Shown here: positions 8,462-15,693 of the stretch, piece after piece
Layout: the number at the start of each line of letters is the position of its first letter
How positions within the stretch are numbered: the first letter of the stretch is position 1
From: Acidobacteriota bacterium
GTDB lineage: Bacteria > Acidobacteriota > Polarisedimenticolia > JACPZX01
Length of the DNA stretch: 34,413 nt
NCBI GenBank assembly: GCA_016195325.1
Contig: JACPZX010000055.1
Location: 1 to 34,413 of the forward strand
Direction: 5' to 3'
Translations under genes and position numbers: made by a program
The notes under the pieces: model-generated
The model's database searches: none
What the model saw: the letters and a program-made list of their open reading frames with translations, nothing else
Told to the model about the DNA's origin: nothing

Positions 8462-9196
8462 ATGCTGTCTAGACTAGCGGTGGTGATCACAAGCGGGGTC
8501 TTCTTGCTTTCTGGGACAGAGTCGGGAATTGCGCTACGATTTGCGCCGCCGGACGGGTCCATGACAACCTATGACATCGACGCGAGCGAGACCATTGGAA
8601 CATCGCAAGAGGGGCGCGGAGAGAGGTGGCGAGGGACACTTACGCTCCAATATCGGACCCCGGCGAATGCTATCGGTACCAAATGCGAGGGCCTATGGCG
8701 TAGTTTGGATGTGTCGTCGGTTCCGACACCGTTGTCAGATGACGCAGAGCGTGCCAAGAAACAGCGCACGTCGGGGATCAGCATGACGATTTCCTCGGAT
8801 GGCCGCGTGACCGAGTTACGTCCGTTTTGGATGATTCGTCTCCCAATTGGATTCGCGGCGAAGGTGGTCTCGATTGGTGACAGGTGGCAGTTGTCGGGCG
8901 ACTTGGACAACGAAGTGCATGTGTTGACTACGCACAAGTTGGCAACAGTCGAAATGAGTCGCGGGAGGCGTATTGCGTGTGTCGAATTTGTTCAGGACTT
9001 TATGAAGCCCCCCGTATGGGATGATCAGAATCGTTGGGGAGGGAAATCAAGGATAGAGAGTTCGGGGAGCTATTGTGTCGAAGTTCAGACTGGCGTCATC
9101 GAGTCGGTCAGATGGCGGGGTCACGTGGACCACCCGACAGCTAGCGCGCAGGAGTACCTGGTTCACCACTGGTCGGCCCAATGGAGTAGACGGTAG
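8462..9196 (+). CDS. Secreted protein of unknown function
   Basis: A 244-residue protein with a probable signal peptide (short charged start, hydrophobic LAVVITSGVFLLSG, cleavage near residue 20). The rest is beta-rich and soluble (LRFAPPDGSMTTYDIDASET, later WRGTLTLQYRTP and VEVQTGVIESVRWRGHVDH). I do not recognise the family with certainty. The pattern of an opening strand, a sensitive threonine/serine-rich core and a closing repeat recalls secreted DUF6263-like proteins, but I cannot confirm it. I chose ATG 8462 because GGAGG at 8451-8455 is six bases upstream; a GTG at 8456 is too close. It follows the permease by 80 bases and could be the cargo or periplasmic partner of the ABC system. 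Confidence 0.75.
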   Translation: MLSRLAVVITSGVFLLSGTESGIALRFAPPDGSMTTYDIDASETIGTSQEGRGERWRGTLTLQYRTPANAIGTKCEGLWRSLDVSSVPTPLSDDAERAKKQRTSGISMTISSDGRVTELRPFWMIRLPIGFAAKVVSIGDRWQLSGDLDNEVHVLTTHKLATVEMSRGRRIACVEFVQDFMKPPVWDDQNRWGGKSRIESSGSYCVEVQTGVIESVRWRGHVDHPTASAQEYLVHHWSAQWSRR

Positions 9197-9220
9197 AAGT
9201 CGGCACGTTGTGGATGAGCT

Positions 9221-9239
9221 GGGTGTCTCTCCGACACCC
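9221..9239. other. Short perfect stem-loop after the ABC operon
   Basis: GGGTGTC and GACACCC form a perfect 7-bp stem with a 5-base loop, 25 bases past the stop of the secreted protein gene and 14 bases from the end of the IS481 remnant. No T-run follows on either strand. It could be a weak terminator or part of a decayed IS end. I cannot decide between them. Confidence 0.4.
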
Positions 9240-9252
9240 GACGCTCCAGGGC

Positions 9253-9897
9253 TCACGCCGCGAGCTCCGGAGTCACCTCCTCTTTGAGCGAAAGAAGATC
9301 GACCACGCCGCTTTTCGACGGGGTCGAGGTGTTGGACGTGAAGGGCGGCAGCCCGTTGACCCCGAGGGCCTCCTGAAGCGCCTCAGTCTGCTCGCGGCGG
9401 TTGAGCCTGTAGCCCTGATGCGAGCGCCGGGTGTTCTAGTACTCGAGGAACCCGTCGAAGTGTGTCTGGATCTCCTCAGGCTCCGTGTACGAGGTCGTCC
9501 GGTTCTGCAGCCGGAGATACTCGTCGCGAAGAGTGCGGTTCATCCGCTCGGCGAACTCGTCCGTTCTCGGAGTGCGGGCGCGGGTGGTCCGGTGCTCAAC
9601 GCGTTCCATCGGGAGGAGGAGCTCGTAAGGATGCGATTCGGGTTTGCCGCAGAACTCGCGGCCGTTGTCGGTGAGAACGTCGCCGAGTGTGCCATCGATC
9701 GCCTTGTAGAAGGGCAGCATGCGCTCGCGCAGGAAGTCGCACGCGGTGATGGGGAACTTCGACGTGTAGACCTTCGCGAAGGCGAGCGAGCAGAACATGT
9801 CCACGACGACCTGCACGTAGACCTTGCCGACTCCCTTGAGCGTGCCCCAGATGAACATGTCCTGGTTGAGGAGCTCTCCCGGGCGGGAAGACTCCAG
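9253..9897 (-). pseudogene. IS481-type transposase remnant, 5' truncated with internal stop
   Basis: Minus-strand frame matching the integrase core of IS481-like transposases: RPGELLNQDMFIWGTLKG, VYVQVVVDMFCSLAFAKVYTS, DVLTDNGREFCGKPE, HRTTRARTPRTDEFAERMNR. The catalytic D (VVVDMF), D (LTDNGREF) and E (DEFAERMNR) positions can be seen. The N-terminal DNA-binding half is gone. At 9436-9438 a TAG interrupts the frame where the family has a Tyr-Asn run (FLEY, stop, NTRRSHQGYRLNRRE). After it the frame continues to a natural TGA at 9253-9255. So the gene is dead by both truncation and a nonsense change. The upstream edge runs straight into a glycoside hydrolase tail on the opposite strand near 9892-9897. 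Confidence 0.88.
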
Positions 9898-10212
9898 TCG
9901 CTGCAGAAGTACCACCACTACTTCGGGTCGTCGCTCACCGCGGCGTTTCCGTTCGGGTCGGGGCGGGAGCTGCCTTTGTGGGAGGTTGCGGCGGAGCTGT
10001 CTCGGCGCCTGACGCGCCTCTTCATCAAGGACCCGGTGAGGCGGCGGCCGGTGCTCGGGGATGTGGAGAAGTTCCAGAGCGATCCCCGGTGGAGGGACCA
10101 CATTCCGTTCCACGAGTTCTTTCACGGGGACACGGGAAGGGGACTTGGCGCGAGCCACCAGACGGGGTGGACGGGGTTGGTGGCCAAGCTGATTCAGCAG
10201 AGCGGGGAGTAG
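9892..10212 (+). pseudogene. C-terminal fragment of a GH63/MGH1-like glycoside hydrolase
   Basis: About 106 codons that match the end of the large (about 900-residue) GH63-like glucosidase family: LQKYHHYFG, FPFGSGRELPLWEVAAEL, LTRLFIKDPVRRRPVLG, then FHEFFHGDTGRGLGASHQ, TGWTGLVAKLIQ. The rest of the gene is missing; upstream bases belong to the minus-strand IS481 remnant. The plus-strand frame stays open back to 9208 but the added residues are only the antisense of the transposase. The full enzyme would cleave alpha-glucosides or mannosylglycerate-like compounds. The fragment lacks the catalytic part and is surely not functional. It ends 22 bases from the tail of the HtrA-type gene. Confidence 0.85.
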
Positions 10213-10234
10213 CGACTCCCTCCGCCCCGCGCTC

Positions 10235-11767
10235 CTACTTCCCCTTCCCCCCGCCCCACACCGCCATCGTGTCCGCCGACCCCTGGCTGCGCACCCCGTT
10301 GTCCGTGAGGATTTCCTCCGTCGCGGCAGAGGCGTCCGCGCGCGGGAGGACGATCGCCTCCGACATCTGCCCCTCGAACTCGAGCGTGATGAACTCGTCC
10401 TTCGCGTCGCGCAGGACCTCCACGAGGTGAGCCAGGTTCCGGATCTTCGTGCCGTTGACGGAGGTCACCATCTGGGTGACGGGGTTGGAGTATCCCTTGG
10501 ACAGGCGGTGGGGGAAGAACGGCGAGGAGACGATGACGATGGCCTCCCCGTCGAACGCCGGCCGGTCGAGCATCCGCCGGAGCCACGGGCTCGTGAAGAA
10601 ACGCATCATCTCGTTGGAGCTCAGCCCGCTGTTCCTGGCGCCGGCGACGTACTGCGCCGTCGCGGTCGAGAAGACGAGCGGGCCGTAGACGAAGTACGAA
10701 GGGTACGCCCCCTCGAGATCCGGGACCAGCGACGGCCGCCGCGTCGCGACGGGAACCTGGACGTCGATCTCCTTCCCCTCGCGCACGATCCGCAGCGGGA
10801 TCTTCCCGCCGCGGGCGACCTTCTGCACCAGATACTGGAGCTTCACGCGAAGGTTGGGGCCGATCTGGATCATCCCCTGGTCGTCCACGGGGGTGTCGCC
10901 GATCCGGGTGATGAGATCCCACTCCTTGAGGGGATAGTCCGGCACGCCGCCCGAGATGTCGTGCACGACGATCCCCTCCGCGCTCTTGCCGAGGCGGAGG
11001 TAGGCGCGCAGGGAATCGTTCTCGAGAGTCTGGAGGCCGTCGTAGAGCGCCGGCTTGCCGTCGTAGCGCCCGTCGGCCACATCCTTGAGGAAGAGCTCGA
11101 TCTCCTCGCAAGGGATGATGTACCCGATGTTCTCGGTCCCCCCGCCGAGCCGGCTGAAGGCGAGGCCGATCATCCGGTCGCCCACGATGGCCGGCCCCCC
11201 GCTGTTGCCGGGGTTGATGGCCGCGTCGATCTGGACCCGCAGACCCGAGACCCACTGCGTGTAGTTCGTGAACTCGATGCGCGAGACGATTCCCTTCGTG
11301 ATCGAGAGGCTGTCGCCCCCCGTGGGGTAGCCGTACGCCATGACGGCGTCCTTGATCTCGGGGAGGGTCGTCGCCCGCGCCAGGGGCGGGTGCGTCGCGA
11401 AGAAGGACTCGTCGTCGAGCTTGAGGACCGCGAGGTCGATCCCCGGCGCGATCGACTCGACCGTCGCGGTGAGCTTGTCCGCCGACTGGTTCGCCAGGAC
11501 CTGGACCTGCCCCGCGTAGAGGACCACGTGGGCGTTCGTCAGGATCCGCTTACCCTCGATGACGACGCCGCTCCCGGTCACGTCGCTCGGCGCCTGCCGG
11601 GTCCAGGGCTTGAAGGGGTCGGGGAGGCGGAGCGTGGCGAAGACCTTGACGACGGAGTTCGACACCGCGTCGCGCCCCGGCTCGTCGGCCCCGCGGGCCA
11701 TCGGCGCGGCAACGCATGAAAGGAAGAGGGCGACAGACGCGATGCGGACGTGGGCTTGCCTGGTCAA
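10235..11767 (-). CDS. HtrA/Deg-type serine protease with PDZ domains, secreted
   Basis: A 510-residue trypsin-like protease. The catalytic triad is visible: H80 in LTNAHVV, D111 in GIDLAVLKL, S189 in NPGNSGGPAI. A signal peptide covers about residues 1-26 (IASVALFLSCVAAPMARGA). After the protease domain come PDZ-like modules, one with EGIVVHDISGGVPDYPLKEWDLITRIG (about 273-300) and a second near the end (SKGYSNPVTQMVTSVNGTKI). This multi-PDZ layout resembles Deg9/Deg10-type proteins more than classical DegP. I chose TTG at 11767 because GGGAGG lies six bases upstream and the signal peptide follows directly. Longer in-frame starts at 11836 and beyond add an Arg-rich, unlikely leader. It lies 83 bases after the ApbE gene on the same strand and may serve envelope quality control. 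Confidence 0.88.
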   Translation of the reverse strand: MTRQAHVRIASVALFLSCVAAPMARGADEPGRDAVSNSVVKVFATLRLPDPFKPWTRQAPSDVTGSGVVIEGKRILTNAHVVLYAGQVQVLANQSADKLTATVESIAPGIDLAVLKLDDESFFATHPPLARATTLPEIKDAVMAYGYPTGGDSLSITKGIVSRIEFTNYTQWVSGLRVQIDAAINPGNSGGPAIVGDRMIGLAFSRLGGGTENIGYIIPCEEIELFLKDVADGRYDGKPALYDGLQTLENDSLRAYLRLGKSAEGIVVHDISGGVPDYPLKEWDLITRIGDTPVDDQGMIQIGPNLRVKLQYLVQKVARGGKIPLRIVREGKEIDVQVPVATRRPSLVPDLEGAYPSYFVYGPLVFSTATAQYVAGARNSGLSSNEMMRFFTSPWLRRMLDRPAFDGEAIVIVSSPFFPHRLSKGYSNPVTQMVTSVNGTKIRNLAHLVEVLRDAKDEFITLEFEGQMSEAIVLPRADASAATEEILTDNGVRSQGSADTMAVWGGGKGK

Positions 11768-11850
11768 GAGGTGCCTCCCAGCGTGTGAGGTCGTGGCGTG
11801 GCGCGCGCGAGCGCGCGAGTATTCCACAGGGCGCATGAATCGAGGCGACC

Positions 11851-12729
11851 TCACACCACCCAGCACGCCACCGCCTGCTTCCTGAGGAACTCCCGGGCCT
11901 GGGGCCCCTGAAGGTACGCGAGGGTCGACAGCGTCCCGGCCTCGACGCACGTCGCGGCCATCACCGTCACCGAGCGCGGCGCCCCGGCGACGGGCCACCC
12001 CGTCTTCGGGTTGAGGATGTGGCCGAGGCGCGTCCCCTTCCACATCACGAACCTCCGGGCGTCCCCGGAGGTGGCGAGCCCTCCGGCCGGAAGCTCGATC
12101 CGGTGAATGGCCGCCTCGCCGGTCTTCGACGGATCGTCCACCCCGACGCGCCACGGCCGCCCCCCGCGGCGGCGCCCCGAGGCGAAGAGATCCCCGCCGA
12201 AGTTCACGAGGAAGGCCGCGTCGCACACGGCGGCGATGAGCGACGCCGCCCGATCGACCGCGTACTCCTTGCCGATGCCGCCGAGGTCGATCTCCATCCC
12301 GGCCGGCATCGTGAACGACGGCCGCCACCACGAGACGCGGTGCCACCCGACGAGTTTCAGAACTTCCTGGATCTCCGGCTGGGACGGCACGTGATCCCCG
12401 CCGTCGAACTTCCAGAGGCGACGAAGAACCCCCGACGTGATGTCGAAGAGGCCGGAAGACATCTCGTGGCACGTGGCGGCGTACTCGATGAGGTGGGCCG
12501 TCTCGTCGTCGACCTGGATGGCGCGCCCGCCGGCGTGGTTGATGGCGTGGACGACGTTCCCGGGAAGGTACCGGCTGAACTTCGCCTCGACCCGCGCGGC
12601 CTCCTCCTCGGCGAGGCGGAGCGCGCGATCGGCGAGCGCGGCGTCGTCGGTGTCGACGAGGACCTCGCAGGGTGAGGCCATCGCCCGGAACCGCCCGACG
12701 TGGTAATCCTCGACGCGAGCGGTCCTCAC
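11851..12729 (-). CDS. apbE: FAD:protein FMN transferase
   Basis: A 292-residue ApbE family protein, which moves FMN from FAD onto a Thr/Ser of an extracytoplasmic target. Visible family blocks: FRAMASPCEVLV at the start, FDITSGVLRRLWKF, MEIDLGGIGKEYAVDRA, FLVNFGGDLFASG, RPWRVGVDDP, LATSGDARRFVMW, HILNPKTGWPV. In the metal-binding block the usual AD is replaced by AG (CVEAGTLSTLAYLQG), a variation seen in a subset of the family. No clear signal peptide is present at the chosen start. GTG at 12729 is the first start after the upstream gene, whose stop is 11 bases away. The neighbouring DUF3570 gene supplies a likely substrate. Confidence 0.93.
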   Translation of the reverse strand: MRTARVEDYHVGRFRAMASPCEVLVDTDDAALADRALRLAEEEAARVEAKFSRYLPGNVVHAINHAGGRAIQVDDETAHLIEYAATCHEMSSGLFDITSGVLRRLWKFDGGDHVPSQPEIQEVLKLVGWHRVSWWRPSFTMPAGMEIDLGGIGKEYAVDRAASLIAAVCDAAFLVNFGGDLFASGRRRGGRPWRVGVDDPSKTGEAAIHRIELPAGGLATSGDARRFVMWKGTRLGHILNPKTGWPVAGAPRSVTVMAATCVEAGTLSTLAYLQGPQAREFLRKQAVACWVV

Positions 12730-12740
12730 GTCACGGCCCG

Positions 12741-14006
12741 CTAGAACTTCAGCGAGTAGTCGACGAGGATCGTGGCGGTGTTCACTGTCGGGTAGAGATC
12801 GAAGGTGCGCTGGATCCCCACCGCCCCGGCGGGATGATGATCTCCCATGAACCCGACGTACTCGACGCGGAACCGCCACTCGCCCGAGGTCGGATCGAGA
12901 CGCAGCCCGAGCGTGGCGCCGGCCGTCACGGTGGTGAGCTTGCCGAGGCGGATATCTGCCGTCGCGAAGTCGGGAAGCGGGGCGCCGGCGACGAGCTGCG
13001 GCGTGAAGAAGTCGGCGGCGTTCTGCGTGTAGTACCGGATGTGGGGCTCGAGCCAGACGTTGTCGGTGACGTCGTGGCGGTAGCGGACGTCGACGGTGTG
13101 CGCGCCGAGCTTCCAGTCGTCGGTGTAGTAGCGGTACGAAGCCGAGAGGACGTCTTCCGTGAAGTGGTACACCGAGGAGAGGAGCACGCTCGTGCGCGCT
13201 CGCGTCGACGGACGTTTCTCGGTGAGGGCGGCGGTCGAAAAGCCGGTCGCAGGATCGATGAGGCTCAGGGTCTTGTAGGGCTCGGTCAGATAACCCGACT
13301 CCGTGATGCGCGAGCCGGTGACCGAGACGAGCCACCGTCGCGAGAGGATCTGGGAGACGCCGAGCAGGTAGCTGGTCACGCGCTTGGGCTCCGAGGTCGG
13401 CGCGAGGACCGAGTTCGGGTCCGCGAGCCCCGCGGTGATCCCCCCGATGGGGAAGACCTGATCGTGGTTCGTGCCGGCGCCGAACGTCAGCGTCGTGAGC
13501 CGCTGATTGAGATCGACGGCCAGCTTGGCGCCTGCGCCGATCGACTCGTAGTCCTTCTCCCGCGAGAAGTGGCCGGTGAGGGTCGAGGTCCAGAGCCCGA
13601 ACGGCCTCACCCATCCGCCGTCGAGGCCGAGGCGCGTGTCGTGGAACTTCGCGAGCGGGATCGTGTCGCCGGCGCGCGACGTCGTGTGTCCCGAGGCGCT
13701 GGTGACGGTCTGCGCCTGCCCGCTCGGGCTGGCGCCGGTGGGCGACGAGCCCGTGATCGAGTCCACGCCGAACTGAAGGTAGAACGACTGGCCGTCCGCG
13801 TACGTGCTGGAGTAGCGACCCGTCGGCTCGACGACGCCGACGCGCTTCGTCTCGCTGTACAGGAGCGTGGTGAGGTCGAGCTGGCGGACCGGCGACGCTT
13901 CGGCCGCGGGCGCGACGGCCGGCGCCCCCGACGCGAGGAGGAGACAGGCCGCGAGCCTCAGCCGGTTGCGGATCGACGGGGTCCTGGGGGGCGCGTCTAG
14001 TTGCAC
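12741..14006 (-). CDS. DUF3570 outer-membrane beta-barrel protein
   Basis: A 421-residue protein with a signal peptide (LRLAACLLLASGAPAVAPAAEA) and a run of alternating beta strands ending in a terminal aromatic residue (ILVDYSLKF), as expected for an outer-membrane barrel. The order TlpA, DUF4266, DUF3570, ApbE is a recurring neighbourhood of DUF3570. Two motifs resemble the ApbE flavinylation consensus D-x-x-[ST]-[SG]-A-[TS]: DSITGSS at residues 82-88 and QTVTSAS at 99-105. GTG at 14006 is the start: it overlaps the end of the DUF4266 gene by ten bases and has a GGGAGG run upstream. Function is not known; a membrane-exposed flavin carrier is inference. Confidence 0.85.
   Translation of the reverse strand: MQLDAPPRTPSIRNRLRLAACLLLASGAPAVAPAAEASPVRQLDLTTLLYSETKRVGVVEPTGRYSSTYADGQSFYLQFGVDSITGSSPTGASPSGQAQTVTSASGHTTSRAGDTIPLAKFHDTRLGLDGGWVRPFGLWTSTLTGHFSREKDYESIGAGAKLAVDLNQRLTTLTFGAGTNHDQVFPIGGITAGLADPNSVLAPTSEPKRVTSYLLGVSQILSRRWLVSVTGSRITESGYLTEPYKTLSLIDPATGFSTAALTEKRPSTRARTSVLLSSVYHFTEDVLSASYRYYTDDWKLGAHTVDVRYRHDVTDNVWLEPHIRYYTQNAADFFTPQLVAGAPLPDFATADIRLGKLTTVTAGATLGLRLDPTSGEWRFRVEYVGFMGDHHPAGAVGIQRTFDLYPTVNTATILVDYSLKF
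13692..13763 (-). other. Two ApbE-substrate-like motifs inside the DUF3570 gene
   Basis: DSITGSS (13743-13763) and QTVTSAS (13692-13712) lie 10 residues apart in a Ser/Thr-rich stretch right after the first barrel strands. Known FMN-carrying proteins (NqrB/C, RnfG, FMN-bind domains) use a D-G-x-[ST]-[SG]-A-T type site with FMN on the final Thr. The two motifs here keep most of that pattern but end in Ser, and the second lacks the leading Asp. This is a candidate only. Confidence 0.4.
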
Positions 14007-14236
14007 CCGCAGCCCCCTCCCGAGACGTCGTCACCGCCGGTGGCCCCTTCCTTGCTGAAGTAGACGTGGTCGTCCACGGCGTGAAGCATCGGGTAGGGGA
14101 CGAGGCGCATCGGGACCTGCGCGAGGAGATCGCGATCCCAGGGATGGACCCTCTTCGCCGCGCAGCCCGAGGCCGCGGCGCACGCGGCGAGCAGGAGCGC
14201 CGCCGAGAGGACTCTGGTAAGGGCGGGCCTTCTCAT
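13997..14236 (-). CDS. DUF4266 small lipoprotein
   Basis: A 79-residue protein with a lipobox (AAASGC, acylated Cys near residue 25). The short mature part contains HVYFSKEGATGG and ends in GGGCGCN. The Gly/Cys tail with two cysteines is the signature of DUF4266. The start ATG overlaps the TlpA stop as ATGA and the gene overlaps the next one by ten bases, so the three genes are tightly coupled. The tail could bind metal or be kept reduced by the TlpA-like protein next door. The mature protein is probably anchored in the outer or inner membrane facing the periplasm. Role unknown. Confidence 0.87.
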   Translation of the reverse strand: MRRPALTRVLSAALLLAACAAASGCAAKRVHPWDRDLLAQVPMRLVPYPMLHAVDDHVYFSKEGATGGDDVSGGGCGCN

Positions 14237-14736
14237 CGCGGGAGCGCCTCCTCGATCAGCTTCTCGATCTCTTCCGTCTTTCGCGCGTCGAAGCCGGGCT
14301 GGACGTGGACGATCCTGCCGATCGGATCGATGAGGTAGCTCGACGGCATCGCGCCGACATCGTAGGCCGCGGCCGTGCTCCCGGCGGGGTCGAAGGCGAC
14401 GAGGAAGGGGGCCGGGTGCCGCCTCAGGAACTCGTCGGCCGCGTCCCGGAACTTGTCGAGGTTGATGGCGACGATCGTGAGCCCCTTCGACGCGTAGCGA
14501 TTGTGGATGGACTGCAGCCACGGGAACGACGCCTGGCACGGGGCGCACCACGACGCCCAGAAGTCGACGTAGACGAGGCGACCCTTGAGCGCGTCGAGGG
14601 AGACCTTCCCGTCGCGTCCGGGCAGGTTGAACCCCGGGGCGAAGCGATCCGGTGGGGAACTTCCCCCCATCGATGGATGGGAAAGAGCCAGGATCATCAC
14701 GGCGGTGACGAGGAGCGTGACGCGCGTTCTTCGCAT
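14233..14736 (-). CDS. TlpA-like periplasmic thioredoxin
   Basis: A 167-residue thioredoxin-fold protein with a signal peptide (VTLLVTAVMILALS). The redox motif WCAPC lies in YVDFWASWCAPCQASFPWL (about residues 62-66). The cis-Pro loop is AMPSSYLIDPIGRIV. This is the TlpA/ResA style of membrane or periplasmic reductant used for cytochrome c maturation and other Cys reduction. First gene of the minus-strand operon; 59 bases separate it from the SUMF1 gene upstream. A likely partner is the Cys-rich DUF4266 lipoprotein that overlaps its stop codon. Confidence 0.92.
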   Translation of the reverse strand: MRRTRVTLLVTAVMILALSHPSMGGSSPPDRFAPGFNLPGRDGKVSLDALKGRLVYVDFWASWCAPCQASFPWLQSIHNRYASKGLTIVAINLDKFRDAADEFLRRHPAPFLVAFDPAGSTAAAYDVGAMPSSYLIDPIGRIVHVQPGFDARKTEEIEKLIEEALPR

Positions 14737-14795
14737 TCACAGACCTCTGAGGCGGCGGGCGAACGGGACCACTAGAGCACCGGCGCCACCGCGAT

Positions 14796-15548
14796 TCAAG
14801 GCGCGATCTCCCGCACGAGCCGGAACCCGAGACTGTAGCCCGAGTCCTCCGGGTGATGCGTGTACCTCAGGCCGCACCGGGCGCTGTCGGCGCCGAAGGC
14901 CCAGCTCCCCCCGCGGATCACGCGCCTGTCCGACGCGCAGCGGCCGACCGGGTCGACCGACGGGCCCTCGGGGTAGGGGCAAATCTCGTCTCCCGTCCAC
15001 TCCCAGACGTTCCCGTGCATGTCGAAGAGACCCCATGCGTTCGGTGGGAACGAAGCGACGGGGGATGGCCTCGCCCGGTCGAAGCCGGCCTGCGTCGTGT
15101 CGAGCTTCTCGCCCGTTGCGAACGCCGTTCTCGTTCCGGCCCGGCAAGAGTACTCCCACTCCGCCTCGCTCGGCAGACGGAACCTCACGCCGGCCAGATC
15201 GTCGAGGCGCGCCAGGAAGGTGTCGATCCGGATGGCGCTCACGGTCTCGACGGGGCAGCTCGGGCCGCAGTCCTGGAACGCGCTCGGATTCGATCCCATG
15301 ACGAGCGCCCACTGCGCCTGCGTGACCTCGGTGCGGCCGAGGTAGAAGGGGCGCGTGAGCGTCACGTCGTGCTGAAGCTCCTGAGCCTCGCGGCCTGGCT
15401 CGCTCCGCGGCGTCCCCATCGTGAAGCGGCCCGAGGGGATGAGGACGAACTCCATCCTCGTGCGCGGCTCGGTCCACGCGGCGGGGGGACCCGGCGCGCA
15501 GGCCGCCGCCCCCATGCAGGCGATCGCGAATCCGAGCGCGCGTCTCAT
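14796..15548 (-). CDS. SUMF1/FGE-domain lipoprotein
   Basis: A 250-residue formylglycine-generating-enzyme-like domain protein with lipobox (GAAAC, Cys near residue 16). Family blocks: MEFVLIPSGRFTMGTP, FYLGRTEVTQAQW, FRLPSEAEWEYSCRAGT, LFDMHGNVWEWTGDEI, VIRGGSWAF, and the ending GFRLVREI. In true FGE a copper-binding Cys pair follows GGS (GGSxLCxxxxC). Here the stretch is GGSWAFGADSARC, so the first Cys is absent and the oxygen-dependent sulfatase-maturing activity is unlikely. Such proteins are common as generic carbohydrate or signalling modules. ATG 15548 is preceded by AAGGAG at the right distance; the longer frame to 15611 has no leader sense. Confidence 0.85.
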   Translation of the reverse strand: MRRALGFAIACMGAAACAPGPPAAWTEPRTRMEFVLIPSGRFTMGTPRSEPGREAQELQHDVTLTRPFYLGRTEVTQAQWALVMGSNPSAFQDCGPSCPVETVSAIRIDTFLARLDDLAGVRFRLPSEAEWEYSCRAGTRTAFATGEKLDTTQAGFDRARPSPVASFPPNAWGLFDMHGNVWEWTGDEICPYPEGPSVDPVGRCASDRRVIRGGSWAFGADSARCGLRYTHHPEDSGYSLGFRLVREIAP

Positions 15549-15600
15549 GACATCTCCTTGGACACTTCGTCCCCGGGTCCGGGTGCGTGGCGGCGAATCC

Positions 15601-15614
15601 AGCATGTTCATGCT
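15601..15614. promoter_or_regulatory. Perfect palindrome in the divergent gap
   Basis: AGCATG and CATGCT are separated by two bases and lie in the 145-base gap between the divergent SUMF1 and M4 protease genes. A palindrome there could be an operator, but no regulator family is suggested by the sequence and I see no clear -35/-10 pair near it. Confidence 0.3.
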
Positions 15615-15693
15615 CTGCCGCCCTTCGCCAGCTCACGGTAGAGTCCGCGTCGATGTTCGAAAGCTCGAGACTGGCCAAGCGAAGAGGTGAAAG

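Noticed and set aside
9208-9891. Plus-strand open frame preceding the GH63-like fragment
   Set aside because: It is the antisense of the IS481 transposase core. Only the residues after about 9892 look like a hydrolase.
12672-14000. Plus-strand frame opposite DUF3570
   Set aside because: High-GC antisense frame, with Arg/Glu-rich low-complexity sequence and no homology. DUF3570 on the minus strand is the real gene.
11851-14034. Single 727-codon minus-strand protein
   Set aside because: Only its last 292 codons are the ApbE gene. The rest is an Arg-rich out-of-frame reading of the DUF3570 gene.
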